DNA of 15,039 nt from Actinomycetes bacterium (GCA_023437745.1 JAEZFI010000214.1:1-15039), one strand, 5' to 3'. Positions 1 to 7,137 are shown, numbered from the stretch's first letter. A program made the numbers and translations. Notes: generated by a model not told the origin, from the letters alone.

Positions 1-586
1 GCTCGGGACGGCGCGCAGCGGTGAGCTCGAGCGCCTCCATCGCGGCGTCGGCGGCAGCGCCTGCGACCTGGGCGAGCGTGCCGTCCCGATCCGCCACGTC
101 GAGCGCGGCGACGGCTCCGGCGCGGGCGACCTCGCACATGGGCGAGGTGGGCGATACGGCGGTGAGGGCCTCGGCGCGGTCGCAGCCGGCCTCGAGCGCC
201 AGGGCGAGGCGGAGCCCGTCCATGTCGTCGTGGTTCGCCAGCGCGTCGCCCCAACCCGCGAGCATCCCGACGAGGATCAGCCCCGAGGTCCCGGACGCGG
301 GTGCGTCGCTGACGGAGCGGAACAGCTGACCGAAGTCCACCCGCTCGTCGGTCCCCGCCGCACGCTGCACGACGGCGCCCATCGTCGAGGCCAGGTTGGT
401 GCCGCAGTCGCCGTCGTCGAGGTCGTCCAGGCGGTCGAGGCCGAGGGCCTGCTCGTCGAGGGCGGCAGCGGCGGCTTCGAACGCCGCCCTGACGTCGACC
501 GGCCGCCACCTCACCGCCGGGCCCTGCTGGCCGCCGCTGTCGTCGTCGTCCGGGTCGATCACCGCGTGGGACGCTATCGCCGCCAC
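1..586 (-). CDS. DAK2-domain protein (DhaL/FakA-like), 3' end outside window
   Basis: This leftward gene runs off the left edge, so only the first ~195 residues are visible. They look like a DAK2 (DhaL-type) nucleotide-binding domain. DDGDCGTN at about residues 57-64 matches the Mg-ADP-binding DGDTGTN loop of FakA/YloV proteins. SGTSGLIL about 50 residues later matches the family's ARGNSG-type loop. FakA-type proteins phosphorylate fatty acids bound by a FakB partner, while DhaL is the ADP-binding subunit of dihydroxyacetone kinase; which role applies here cannot be told from the N-terminus. The residues before DGDCG read LDRLDDLD, whereas FakA has an NVFPVP-like run, so this copy is divergent. 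I chose GTG at 586 because a GGGGA Shine-Dalgarno sits 5 nt upstream; GTG at 562 is an alternative. A DAK2 gene beside rpmB is a recurrent actinobacterial arrangement. Confidence 0.75.
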   Translation of the reverse strand, partial: MAAIASHAVIDPDDDDSGGQQGPAVRWRPVDVRAAFEAAAAALDEQALGLDRLDDLDDGDCGTNLASTMGAVVQRAAGTDERVDFGQLFRSVSDAPASGTSGLILVGMLAGWGDALANHDDMDGLRLALALEAGCDRAEALTAVSPTSPMCEVARAGAVAALDVADRDGTLAQVAGAAADAAMEALELTAARRPE

Positions 587-657
587 GGCGGTCCCCGGGG
601 GCGATGGCCGGGCCGTGTGCCATCGTTGCCGACGATCGCGGGGCCGCGCCCTGCGCT

Positions 658-687
658 TTGAGGCGATCGCGGACCGGCTGCTACCGT
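658..687 (+). promoter_or_regulatory. Predicted sigma70-like promoter of rpmB
   Basis: TTGAGG (658-663) and TACCGT (682-687) are separated by 18 nt. This fits the actinobacterial housekeeping pattern TTGAnn-N18-TAnnnT. Transcription would start near 694, about 47 nt before the rpmB start codon. No experiment supports it. Confidence 0.5.
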
Positions 688-701
688 GGCAGTCCATCCC
701 A

Positions 702-722
702 GGGAGCCCCGCCATCGCTCCC
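702..722 (+). promoter_or_regulatory. Stem-loop in rpmB leader
   Basis: GGGAGC (702-707) pairs perfectly with GCTCCC (717-722) across a 9-nt loop. The stem lies between the predicted transcription start and the real Shine-Dalgarno GGAG at 732-735. It could be part of a ribosomal-protein leader that controls translation, or a chance stem in GC-rich DNA. Confidence 0.3.
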
Positions 723-740
723 CTTCGATTCGGAGACGTG

Positions 741-947
741 ATGTCGTCGGTGTGTGAGATCTGCAACAAGAAGCCCGGTTTCGGCATGTCGGTGAGCCAC
801 TCGCACCGCCGCACCAAGCGCCGCTGGAACCCGAACATCCAGCGCGTGCGCGCCGTGGTGAACGGCTCGACCCGTCGGGTCAACGTGTGCACCGGCTGCC
901 TGAAGTCGGGCAAGGTCACCAAGCCGCTCGCCCGGACCTCGGCCTGA
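741..947 (+). CDS. rpmB: 50S ribosomal protein L28
   Basis: A 68-residue bacterial L28, a component of the large ribosomal subunit. The body SVSHSHRRTKRRWNPNIQ is the family signature. CEIC (Cys5, Cys8) and CTGC (Cys50, Cys53) form two CxxC pairs, so this is the zinc-binding C+ form rather than the C- paralogue that actinobacteria use under zinc starvation. ATG at 741 is preceded by GGAG at 732-735 with 5-nt spacing. An in-frame GTG lies at 738 but is too close to the Shine-Dalgarno. It is transcribed away from the DAK2 gene and is probably cotranscribed with the small downstream gene, whose GTG lies 9 nt after this stop. Confidence 0.97.
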   Translation: MSSVCEICNKKPGFGMSVSHSHRRTKRRWNPNIQRVRAVVNGSTRRVNVCTGCLKSGKVTKPLARTSA

Positions 948-956
948 GGCACGGCC

Positions 957-1223
957 GTGCAGGGCGTCATCATCTCGTTCGACCCCTCGTCGGGTGACGG
1001 GGCGCTCATCCGCGACACCGCCCTGGCCGAGATCGATCTCGCCCCCGACGCGCTCGAGGGCTCCATCTTCCGCATGCTGCGACAGGGCCAGCGCGTCAAC
1101 TTCGAGCTGGACGACGCCGGCTTCGCGACCCGCCTCTCGCTGGGTTCCGAGGCCGACATGGGCACGCCGTCGTACCTGCTGGACCCCGGCCACGTCGTCG
1201 AGCCCGCAGCCGACCTCGGCTGA
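957..1223 (+). CDS. Degenerate cold-shock-domain-like small protein
   Basis: An 88-residue acidic protein whose first ~65 residues follow the cold-shock-domain layout. The opening MQGVIISFDPSSGDGALIRD resembles the GxVKWFNxxKGFGFI start, and RQGQRVNFELDDAGFATRLSLG resembles the closing EGQxVxFEVxxxxxGxxAxNV strands. The nucleic-acid-binding aromatics of the family are largely lost: KGFGFI reads GDGALI and the VFVH motif is replaced by EIDLAP. It may therefore be an OB-fold that no longer binds RNA conventionally. The ~20-residue tail has no recognisable motif. Its GTG start sits 9 nt after the rpmB stop, with GAGG at 946-949 overlapping that stop, so translational coupling with L28 is likely. 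The fold assignment is pattern-based, and a hypothetical protein remains possible. Confidence 0.7.
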   Translation: MQGVIISFDPSSGDGALIRDTALAEIDLAPDALEGSIFRMLRQGQRVNFELDDAGFATRLSLGSEADMGTPSYLLDPGHVVEPAADLG

Positions 1224-1265
1224 GGACTGGACGAACCGAACCCGCTTCAGCACACTCCATCCACG

Positions 1266-1277
1266 CCCCGTGCGGGG
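1266..1277 (+). promoter_or_regulatory. Short hairpin in pckG leader
   Basis: CCCCG (1266-1270) and CGGGG (1273-1277) can form a short GC-rich stem 9 nt before the strong Shine-Dalgarno AGGAGG (1287-1292) of pckG. It is too short to call a terminator and has no U-run. No clear -10 hexamer is visible in the 74-nt gap, so pckG may be read through from rpmB. Confidence 0.25.
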
Positions 1278-1297
1278 ATCGCAACCAGGAGGACCTC

Positions 1298-3115
1298 ATG
1301 TCTGGGACCACGAACAACGCCAAGCTGACCGAATGGGTCGAGCAGTGGCGCAGCGTGTTCGAACCGGACGAGGTGGTGTGGTGCGACGGCTCCGAGGAGG
1401 AGTACGACGCCCTCTGCCAGCAGCTCGTGGACGGCGGCACGATGCGGCGGCTCGACGACGAGCGGCGGCCGAACAGCTACCTGGCCCTCTCAGACCCCAC
1501 CGACGTGGCACGTGTCGAGGACCGCACCTTCATCGCGAGCGAGCGTGAGATCGACGCCGGCCCCACCAACAACTGGATGGCCCCCGCCGAGCTGAAGGCG
1601 GAGATGCTCGAGCGCTACCGCGGCGCCATGCGCGGCCGGACGATGTACGTGGTGCCGTTCTCGATGGGCCCGCTCGGCTCCCCCATCGCCCACATCGGCG
1701 TGGAGCTCACCGACTCGGCCTACGTCGCCGTGTCGATGCGGACGATGACCCGGATGGGCCAGGGCGCGCTCGACGTGCTCGGCGCCGACGGCGAGTTCGT
1801 CCCGTGCGTCCACTCGGTCGGCTACCCGCTCGTCCTGGCCGACGGCTCGACGCGGCCGGACGTGTCCTGGCCGTGCAACGACGAGAAGTACATCAGCCAC
1901 TTCCCGGAGACGCGTGAGATCTGGAGCTACGGATCGGGCTACGGCGGCAACGCCCTCCTCGGCAAGAAGTGCTTCGCCCTGCGCATCGCCTCGACGATGG
2001 CCCGCGACGAGGGCTGGATGGCCGAGCACATGCTGATCCTCGGCCTCACCCCGCCGAACGGCGAGAAGCAGTACGTCGCCGCCGCGTTCCCGTCCGCGTG
2101 CGGCAAGACGAACATGGCGATGCTCATCCCGTCGCTGCCGGGCTGGAAGGTCGAGACCGTCGGCGACGACATCGCCTGGATGAAGTTCGGCGAGGACGGC
2201 CGGCTCTACGCGATCAACCCCGAGGCCGGGTTCTTCGGCGTGGCCCCCGGGACCAACACCGAGACGAACGCCAACGCGATGGCGACCCTCGACGAGAACT
2301 GCGTGTTCACCAACGTGGCCCTGACCGACGAGGGCGACGTCTGGTGGGAGGACATGTCCGAGCCGCCCGCGCACCTCATCGACTGGAAGGGCAACGACTG
2401 GACGCCCGAGTCGGGCACGCCGGCCGCCCACCCGAACGCCCGCTTCACGGCGCCGGCCTCGCAGTGCCCGTCGATCGCTCCCGAGTGGGAGGACCCCAAG
2501 GGCGTCCCGATCTCGGCGATCCTCTTCGGCGGCCGCCGCGCGACGAACGTCCCGCTCGTCACCGAGAGCCTCGACTGGCAGCACGGCGTGTTCCTCGGCT
2601 CGATCATGAGCTCCGAGAAGACCGCGGCCGCCGCCGGCACGGTCGGCGAGGTGCGCTTCGACCCGTTCGCGATGCTGCCCTTCATGGGCTACAACGTCGG
2701 CGACTACATCGGCCACTGGCTCGAGATCGGCAAGTCCTCCGTCGAGCGCAACGGCGACGACTCCAAGCTGCCGAAGCTCTTCTGGGTCAACTGGTTCCGC
2801 AAGGACGAGGACGGCAAGTTCCTGTGGCCGGGCTTCGGTGACAACAGCCGCGTGCTCAAGTGGGTCGTCGAGCGTGTGAACGGCGGGGGCGAGGCCACCG
2901 AGACCGCGATCGGCCATGTCCCGACCGTCGACGGCATCGACCGCAGCGGCCTCGACATCGACGACGAGACCATGGCGAAGATCCTCGACGTCGACAACGA
3001 GGCCTGGCGCGGCGAGGTCGCGCTCGTCGAGGGCCACTTCGACTTCATCGGCGAGCGTCTCCCCCAGGAGATGCGCGACGAGCTCTCCGCCCTGGAGAAG
3101 CGCCTCGTCCGCTGA
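1298..3115 (+). CDS. pckG: Phosphoenolpyruvate carboxykinase (GTP)
   Basis: A 605-residue cytosolic GTP-dependent PEPCK, normal length for the family. It interconverts oxaloacetate + GTP with PEP + GDP + CO2, the entry step of gluconeogenesis. The P-loop reads FPSACGKTN at residues 264-272, including the GTP-class reactive cysteine (Cys268) and the phosphate-binding Lys270/Thr271. The metal-binding kinase-2 motif GDDIAW is at 289-294. The PEAGFFGVAPGTN segment and the C-terminal FWVNWFRKD (495-503) and WPGFGDN (510-516) guanine-binding blocks are intact. ATG at 1298 has AGGAGG 5 nt upstream, one of the strongest ribosome sites in the window. Its stop codon overlaps the likely start of the acyltransferase. 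I see no damage or unusual residue. Confidence 0.97.
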   Translation: MSGTTNNAKLTEWVEQWRSVFEPDEVVWCDGSEEEYDALCQQLVDGGTMRRLDDERRPNSYLALSDPTDVARVEDRTFIASEREIDAGPTNNWMAPAELKAEMLERYRGAMRGRTMYVVPFSMGPLGSPIAHIGVELTDSAYVAVSMRTMTRMGQGALDVLGADGEFVPCVHSVGYPLVLADGSTRPDVSWPCNDEKYISHFPETREIWSYGSGYGGNALLGKKCFALRIASTMARDEGWMAEHMLILGLTPPNGEKQYVAAAFPSACGKTNMAMLIPSLPGWKVETVGDDIAWMKFGEDGRLYAINPEAGFFGVAPGTNTETNANAMATLDENCVFTNVALTDEGDVWWEDMSEPPAHLIDWKGNDWTPESGTPAAHPNARFTAPASQCPSIAPEWEDPKGVPISAILFGGRRATNVPLVTESLDWQHGVFLGSIMSSEKTAAAAGTVGEVRFDPFAMLPFMGYNVGDYIGHWLEIGKSSVERNGDDSKLPKLFWVNWFRKDEDGKFLWPGFGDNSRVLKWVVERVNGGGEATETAIGHVPTVDGIDRSGLDIDDETMAKILDVDNEAWRGEVALVEGHFDFIGERLPQEMRDELSALEKRLVR

Positions 3116-5160
3116 GGACCAGCAGCCGACTCGACGCACTCGACGGGCTGCGCGGTCTGGCCCTCGCGGGCATGCTGGCGTGGCACGCCGAGATCTCATG
3201 GGTGAAGGGCGGCTTCGCCCGGATGACGATCTTCTTCGTCCTCGCCGGCTACCTGGCCACCCGATCGCTCGCCTCCGCGCGTGATCGTGGGGCCGCGCGG
3301 CCGTTCCTCGAGTTCTGGGGCCGACGCGCCCGGCGGCTGTTCCCCGTCACCGCGCTCGGCGTGGCGGCGGCGGTGGCCGTGACGGCGTGGTGGGGCGGAC
3401 CCGGCTCGACCTCCTCCGTGGCGGGCGACACCCTCTCGGCGCTGACGTCGTGGTCGAACTGGCGCTTCGTCGTCGAGGACCGCAGCTACGGCGCGATGTT
3501 CGAGGACCAGTCGGCGTTCCAGCACTTCTGGTCGCTGTCGCTGGAGGAGCAGGCCTTCGTCGCCCTGCCCGCGGTCCTCGCCGTGGTGGCGTTGCTCACA
3601 CGGCAGGTCGCACGACGACCGCAACGGGCGCAGGCCGTGCTGACCGCCACGATCGGTGCGGCGCTCTGCGCACTGCCCGCCATGTGGTCACAGGGCGCGG
3701 ACACCGTCTACTACGGCACCCACACCCGCGGCGGGGAGTTCCTCCTCGGCGCGGCCCTCGCCCTCTGGTGGCGCGACGGCACCACCGGCCACCAGGCGAC
3801 ACGCCGGGCCACCGCCGCGTGGCGCGCCGCCGGCGCCGTGGGGTTGGCCGTGCTGGTCGCCGTCATGCTCACGCTCGACCGCTCCGCCGACTGGCTCTAC
3901 CGGGGCGGCATGGGCCTGTTCGCCCTGCCGGCCGTCGCAGTGATCGGCGCCGTGCTGACCCAGGGCGGGCTCGTGTCCCGAGCCCTCTCGGTGGCTCCCC
4001 TCCGCACGCTGGGCCGCTGGGCCTTCCCGGTGTTCGCCCTCCACTGGCCGATCTTCCTGGCACTCGGCGAGCTCCTCCCCCGCGCGCCCGGTTGGCAGCT
4101 CGTGGTCCTCGAGCTCACGGTCTCGATCGCCGTGGGCGGCCTCGTCCACGTGGCGGTGGAACAGCCGTTGATGCCGGGTGCGACCGGACGGCTCGGCGCC
4201 GCATGGGCACGCCCACGCTTCGCCGCCCCCACGGCGGTCGTGATCGCCGCGGCACTCCTGTGGGGCTCGCTGAGCGTCCCACGAGCGCAACCGTCGATCG
4301 ACTTCGCAGCAGCCCAGGGGGTCCTGCCCGGGCTCTCGGTCGAGGAGGCCGCAGAGATCCTCGACCGGCCCGCCGAGTCGGCGGGCCCTCCCGACCTCAC
4401 CGACGAGGACGCCGCCGCCGTCCTCGCTGAGGACGGGGCCGGCCGGGACGACCTCGCGTTCCGGCTCCCCGGCCACCGGGCGGTGGCGCTCTTCGGGGGC
4501 TCGACGGCGTTGACCCTGGCGCTGGGCTCGGGGCCGTGGGTCGCGTCGGCCGACGGACACCAGGCGATCCCCGGCTACGCCGCGCTGGGCTGCGGACTGC
4601 TGACCGACGGCGAGCGCGGCGTGACCGGCGTGACCGAGTCCGACCCGCTCGCACCCCGGCGACCGCCTGCCGAGTGCGAGCAGCGCGCGATGCGGTGGGC
4701 CGCGGCCGCCAAGCTCCGTGCGATCGACACGGCGGTGATCGTCGCCAGCCGGATGGACCTCGTGGACTGGAAGCTCGACGGCGACAGCGAGTGGAGAGCG
4801 GTGGGCGACGAGCTGGTCGATGCGGCGCTGCTCACCGCGCTGGAGGACACCGTCCAGCGGTTCCGAGCCGTGGGCGTGGAACGCATCGTCGTGACCACCG
4901 CGGTCCACGTGGGCGACTCGCCCGCTCGCGACGCCCGCCACCTGGACGCGCGGCGGGCCGCCGCCTACGACCGGGTGGTGCGACAGGCGGCGGAGCACCT
5001 CGCGCTCGACGTCCTCGATCTCCACGCGTGGTCTCGCGCCCTCGACCCGGCAGCCTTCGACGCCTGCTTCCCGGACTCGTGGCATCCCACCGAGCGGTGC
5101 TCGGAGCGGATCTGGATCGAGCTGATCGGTCCGACGGCCCTGCGCCTCCCGAACGACTGA
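3112..5160 (+). CDS. Membrane acyltransferase-3 fused to SGNH domain (OafA-like)
   Basis: A ~682-residue fusion of the OafA type, which O-acylates cell-surface polysaccharide. The N-terminal ~350 residues form an acyltransferase-3 membrane domain with about ten hydrophobic segments. RLDALDGLRG leads into the R-x10-H catalytic motif (Arg14, His25), and HFWSLSLEEQAF is the second family signature. After a linker comes an SGNH hydrolase-like domain: nucleophile Ser464 in FGGST (normally GDS) and Asp655/His658 in DSWHPT. The start is a puzzle. In this frame there is no ATG, GTG or TTG between GTG 2860, deep inside pckG, and ATG 3172, which would remove Arg14. CTG at 3112 forms a CTGA overlap with the pckG stop and gives a normal-looking N-terminus, so I use it provisionally. 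The substrate is unknown. Confidence 0.85.
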   Translation: MRTSSRLDALDGLRGLALAGMLAWHAEISWVKGGFARMTIFFVLAGYLATRSLASARDRGAARPFLEFWGRRARRLFPVTALGVAAAVAVTAWWGGPGSTSSVAGDTLSALTSWSNWRFVVEDRSYGAMFEDQSAFQHFWSLSLEEQAFVALPAVLAVVALLTRQVARRPQRAQAVLTATIGAALCALPAMWSQGADTVYYGTHTRGGEFLLGAALALWWRDGTTGHQATRRATAAWRAAGAVGLAVLVAVMLTLDRSADWLYRGGMGLFALPAVAVIGAVLTQGGLVSRALSVAPLRTLGRWAFPVFALHWPIFLALGELLPRAPGWQLVVLELTVSIAVGGLVHVAVEQPLMPGATGRLGAAWARPRFAAPTAVVIAAALLWGSLSVPRAQPSIDFAAAQGVLPGLSVEEAAEILDRPAESAGPPDLTDEDAAAVLAEDGAGRDDLAFRLPGHRAVALFGGSTALTLALGSGPWVASADGHQAIPGYAALGCGLLTDGERGVTGVTESDPLAPRRPPAECEQRAMRWAAAAKLRAIDTAVIVASRMDLVDWKLDGDSEWRAVGDELVDAALLTALEDTVQRFRAVGVERIVVTTAVHVGDSPARDARHLDARRAAAYDRVVRQAAEHLALDVLDLHAWSRALDPAAFDACFPDSWHPTERCSERIWIELIGPTALRLPND

Positions 5161-5202
5161 CGCCGTCTCGCCGTCGAGGCGGCCCTCGGCTGCGGCCACC
5201 CC

Positions 5203-5208
5203 TACGAT
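5203..5208 (+). promoter_or_regulatory. Possible -10 element (TACGAT) for the RAM-domain gene
   Basis: TACGAT fits the TAnnnT pattern and would give a ~34-nt leader containing the GGAG ribosome site at 5238-5241. No convincing -35 element is visible 16-19 nt upstream. Confidence 0.3.
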
Positions 5209-5248
5209 CTGGGCACATCACCTGACATCACCGGATCGGAGCACCGCC

Positions 5249-5485
5249 GTGACCGTACGGGCCTACGTCCTCATCCAGACCGAGGTGGGTCGAGCTGCCG
5301 CGGTGGCCGACGCGGTCCGGGCGCTGCCCGGCGTCGAGAGCTCCGACGACGTGACCGGACCGTACGACGTGATCGCGCTCACGACGACCGAGAGCATCGA
5401 GGAGCTGGGCCGCGTCGTGGTGACCCGCATCCAGCTCGTCGAGGGCATCACGCGCACCCTGACGTGCCCGATCGTCAGCGACTGA
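5249..5485 (+). CDS. Stand-alone Lrp/AsnC ligand-binding (RAM) domain protein
   Basis: A 78-residue protein that consists only of the effector-binding, oligomerising domain of Lrp/AsnC regulators, with no DNA-binding helix-turn-helix. The pattern AYVLIQTEVG..., ALPGVESSDDVTGPYDVIAL, IEELGRVVVTRIQLVEGITRTLT is the alpha/beta ferredoxin-like RAM fold, with the conserved TGPYD turn at the ligand-binding interface. Such stand-alone domains are common in Actinobacteria and archaea and are thought to bind amino acids or modulate full-length Lrp proteins; the effector is unknown. GTG at 5249 has GGAG (5238-5241) 7 nt upstream. It is convergent with the membrane-protein gene, 33 nt away. Confidence 0.88.
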   Translation: MTVRAYVLIQTEVGRAAAVADAVRALPGVESSDDVTGPYDVIALTTTESIEELGRVVVTRIQLVEGITRTLTCPIVSD

Positions 5486-5518
5486 CGCGATCCTGCGGGC
5501 GACGGCGCGCCGGTCGGG

Positions 5519-5881
5519 TCACGGGTGGAAGCTGAGGGCCCGGAGGCACAGGCCCATCAGGAAGAGGCCGCCCAGTCCGTAGAGGAGGTACAGCCACGCG
5601 GTGAGCTGCAGCCGGTAGGCGAAGAGCAGGCCCACGGTGATGATCGCGACGAACCCGTAGAACATGTGGAAGTCCGGGGCGTGCCGGTCCTGCAGCGCGA
5701 TCATCACCACGCCGAGCGCCACCTGGACGAAGATCGCGACCTCTGCGGCGACGACGAACCACCAGAGCGCGCGGCGCCGCGCCGGCGCCCACCAGTGCGC
5801 GGCGAGCGCCCATGCGCCGGCCAGCGCGTTGGCTCCGATCGTCACCCATGCCCACCACGCGTGGACGTCGCGCACGATCAT
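5519..5881 (-). CDS. Small four-helix integral membrane protein, function unknown
   Basis: A 120-residue protein with four predicted membrane spans at about residues 11-29, 39-62, 72-91 and 93-115, joined by very short loops. I do not recognise the family with certainty. Histidines sit at the membrane edges (His7, His29, His67, His72). The stretch QVALGVVMIALQ followed by FHMFYGFVAI loosely recalls heme-binding spans of CtaA- or b561-like proteins; that is only a resemblance. ATG at 5881 is chosen because residue 1 then lies just before the first span and longer in-frame starts add Arg-rich, out-of-character sequence; no strong ribosome site is visible. It is divergent from the next small gene (53-nt gap), which may share a control region. 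Confidence 0.75.
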   Translation of the reverse strand: MIVRDVHAWWAWVTIGANALAGAWALAAHWWAPARRRALWWFVVAAEVAIFVQVALGVVMIALQDRHAPDFHMFYGFVAIITVGLLFAYRLQLTAWLYLLYGLGGLFLMGLCLRALSFHP

Positions 5882-5934
5882 CGACGCCCGCCCGGGACGG
5901 AACTCGCTCGACGTTGTGGAAGCATGGTTCGGCC

Positions 5935-6261
5935 ATGCTGCACGCTCGCCTCCACATCGCCCAACTCGAGATCGGCGGCGAGCCGGTGGCGCTCCGCTAC
6001 GGCGATCTCGTCGTGGTCGCACGGGCCGAGTCGGCGCAGCTCGACTGGGAGGTCGTGGTCCACACGATCGAACCGACCGACCTGGAGAACGGCCATCACG
6101 ACCTCACGATGACCTGCATCGACGGCGTCGAGGACTCCGGGTCGCTCACCATGACGGACCTCAGCGGCCCGGCCTTCCTCGTCCGCAGCGTCGGCTCGGC
6201 CACCGTGCTGCGAGGGAGCGGCCGACTCGACGGCTTCCAGATGGACCGCCTCGTCGGCTGA
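5935..6261 (+). CDS. Hypothetical beta-rich small protein
   Basis: A 108-residue acidic protein with no signal peptide, membrane span or cysteine cluster (a single Cys in MTCIDG). It alternates hydrophobic and polar residues throughout (LHIAQLEIGGEPVALRYGDL; DWEVVVHTIEP; SATVLRGSG), which suggests an all-beta barrel or sandwich. I do not recognise a family and propose no function. ATG at 5935 is used; TTG at 5914 is in frame and possible. No good Shine-Dalgarno is present (nearest is GGAAG, about 12 nt upstream). It diverges from the four-helix membrane protein and converges with the PIG-L gene, leaving a 25-nt gap. Confidence 0.65.
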   Translation: MLHARLHIAQLEIGGEPVALRYGDLVVVARAESAQLDWEVVVHTIEPTDLENGHHDLTMTCIDGVEDSGSLTMTDLSGPAFLVRSVGSATVLRGSGRLDGFQMDRLVG

Positions 6262-6286
6262 CCGTCCCGGGCCGGCGTTCGTCGGC

Positions 6287-7087
6287 TCAGTCGAGCAACC
6301 AGGTCCGCATGGCGGCGCCCTCGGCTCGCGGCACTCCACGCTGGATGAACCACTCGGTGCCGAAGACCTCCTCGAAGCTCTCCCTCGGCATCTGCAGGAA
6401 GAAGGAGTCCTCGCCGATCTGCGACGCGTGGGCTCGCATGGCCGCGAGCTTCTGGTCCACCCGGTCGTGCACCTCGACCGCGTGGGTGATGAGCTGCTCG
6501 CTCTTGCCGAAGCGCTCGTCGGCCGTCGGCATGTCCTCGGGCGCCATCAGCCCCGCCTCGACCGCCGTCTGCATCGACCGCTCGATCGCGTCGCGGTTCA
6601 TCGTGCCCTCGAAGACCCGGTCGATCGCCGCCAGCTCGGCCGCCCGCACACCGACGCGGTGCACCTGGATGTGGTCGGGGTGCCCGTAGCCGCCGTTGTC
6701 GTCGTAGACCGTCAGCACGTCGGCGCGCTCCTCCACGAGGATCCTGCCCAGCCGTGACGCGGCCTCATCGAGGTCGGCCAGCCAGAAGCAGCCCTCGTCC
6801 TCGTTGGTCGGCTCGCCCCACATGCCCGAGTCGCGGTAGCCGAGGAACTCCACACGGGAGACCCCGAGGACGTCGGCGGCGGCGAGCGTCTCCTTCACGC
6901 GACGGTCGCCGAGCAGCTCCCCCTCCTCGAGGAAGCCGTCGGCCACCTCGCCGAGCTCGCCGCGGGTTGCGACGACCAGGACCGTGCGATGACCCTCCGC
7001 CGCGGCGCGGGCCATGGTGCCACCGGTTCCGATGGCCTCGTCGTCGGGGTGGGCGTGGAAGAAGACGAGCGTCGACACGCGTCGCAC
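6287..7087 (-). CDS. PIG-L family zinc deacetylase (MshB/Mca-like)
   Basis: A 266-residue cytosolic metallo-deacetylase of the PIG-L/LmbE family. HAHPDDE supplies zinc ligands His13 and Asp16 and the catalytic Asp15. GGYGHPDH supplies catalytic His136 and the third zinc ligand His139, as in MshB. GELGEV and FLGYRDSGM are further MshB/Mca-type segments. In Actinobacteria close relatives deacetylate GlcNAc-inositol in mycothiol synthesis (MshB) or cleave mycothiol S-conjugates for detoxification (Mca). At 266 residues it is somewhat shorter than either, so I keep the family-level name. The GTG at 7087 has a GGGGA purine run about 3 nt upstream; GTG at 7078 is an alternative with TAGCGT 7 nt before it. 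It is 126 nt downstream of the racemase, with an inverted repeat in the gap. Confidence 0.9.
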   Translation of the reverse strand: MRRVSTLVFFHAHPDDEAIGTGGTMARAAAEGHRTVLVVATRGELGEVADGFLEEGELLGDRRVKETLAAADVLGVSRVEFLGYRDSGMWGEPTNEDEGCFWLADLDEAASRLGRILVEERADVLTVYDDNGGYGHPDHIQVHRVGVRAAELAAIDRVFEGTMNRDAIERSMQTAVEAGLMAPEDMPTADERFGKSEQLITHAVEVHDRVDQKLAAMRAHASQIGEDSFFLQMPRESFEEVFGTEWFIQRGVPRAEGAAMRTWLLD

Positions 7088-7137
7088 GCTATCCCCGTCC
7101 GTCGCGCCACCCGGGGCCGGAGCGGCGAGTTGGCCGC

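Noticed and set aside
681..1253. Leftward open frame antisense to rpmB and the cold-shock-like gene
   Set aside because: It covers a certain ribosomal protein gene on the other strand and shows no motif.
2860..3111. GTG 2860 as acyltransferase start
   Set aside because: It would add ~84 Arg/Pro-rich residues lying wholly within pckG and unlike any acyltransferase N-terminus.
1490..3199. 569-codon leftward open frame antisense to pckG
   Set aside because: Composition is typical of a shadow frame (Val/Ala/Arg/Asp-rich), and pckG motifs on the other strand are complete.
5161..5200. Possible terminator after the acyltransferase (CGCC/GGCG stem)
   Set aside because: The stem is only four base pairs and has no U-run; it is indistinguishable from GC-rich background.
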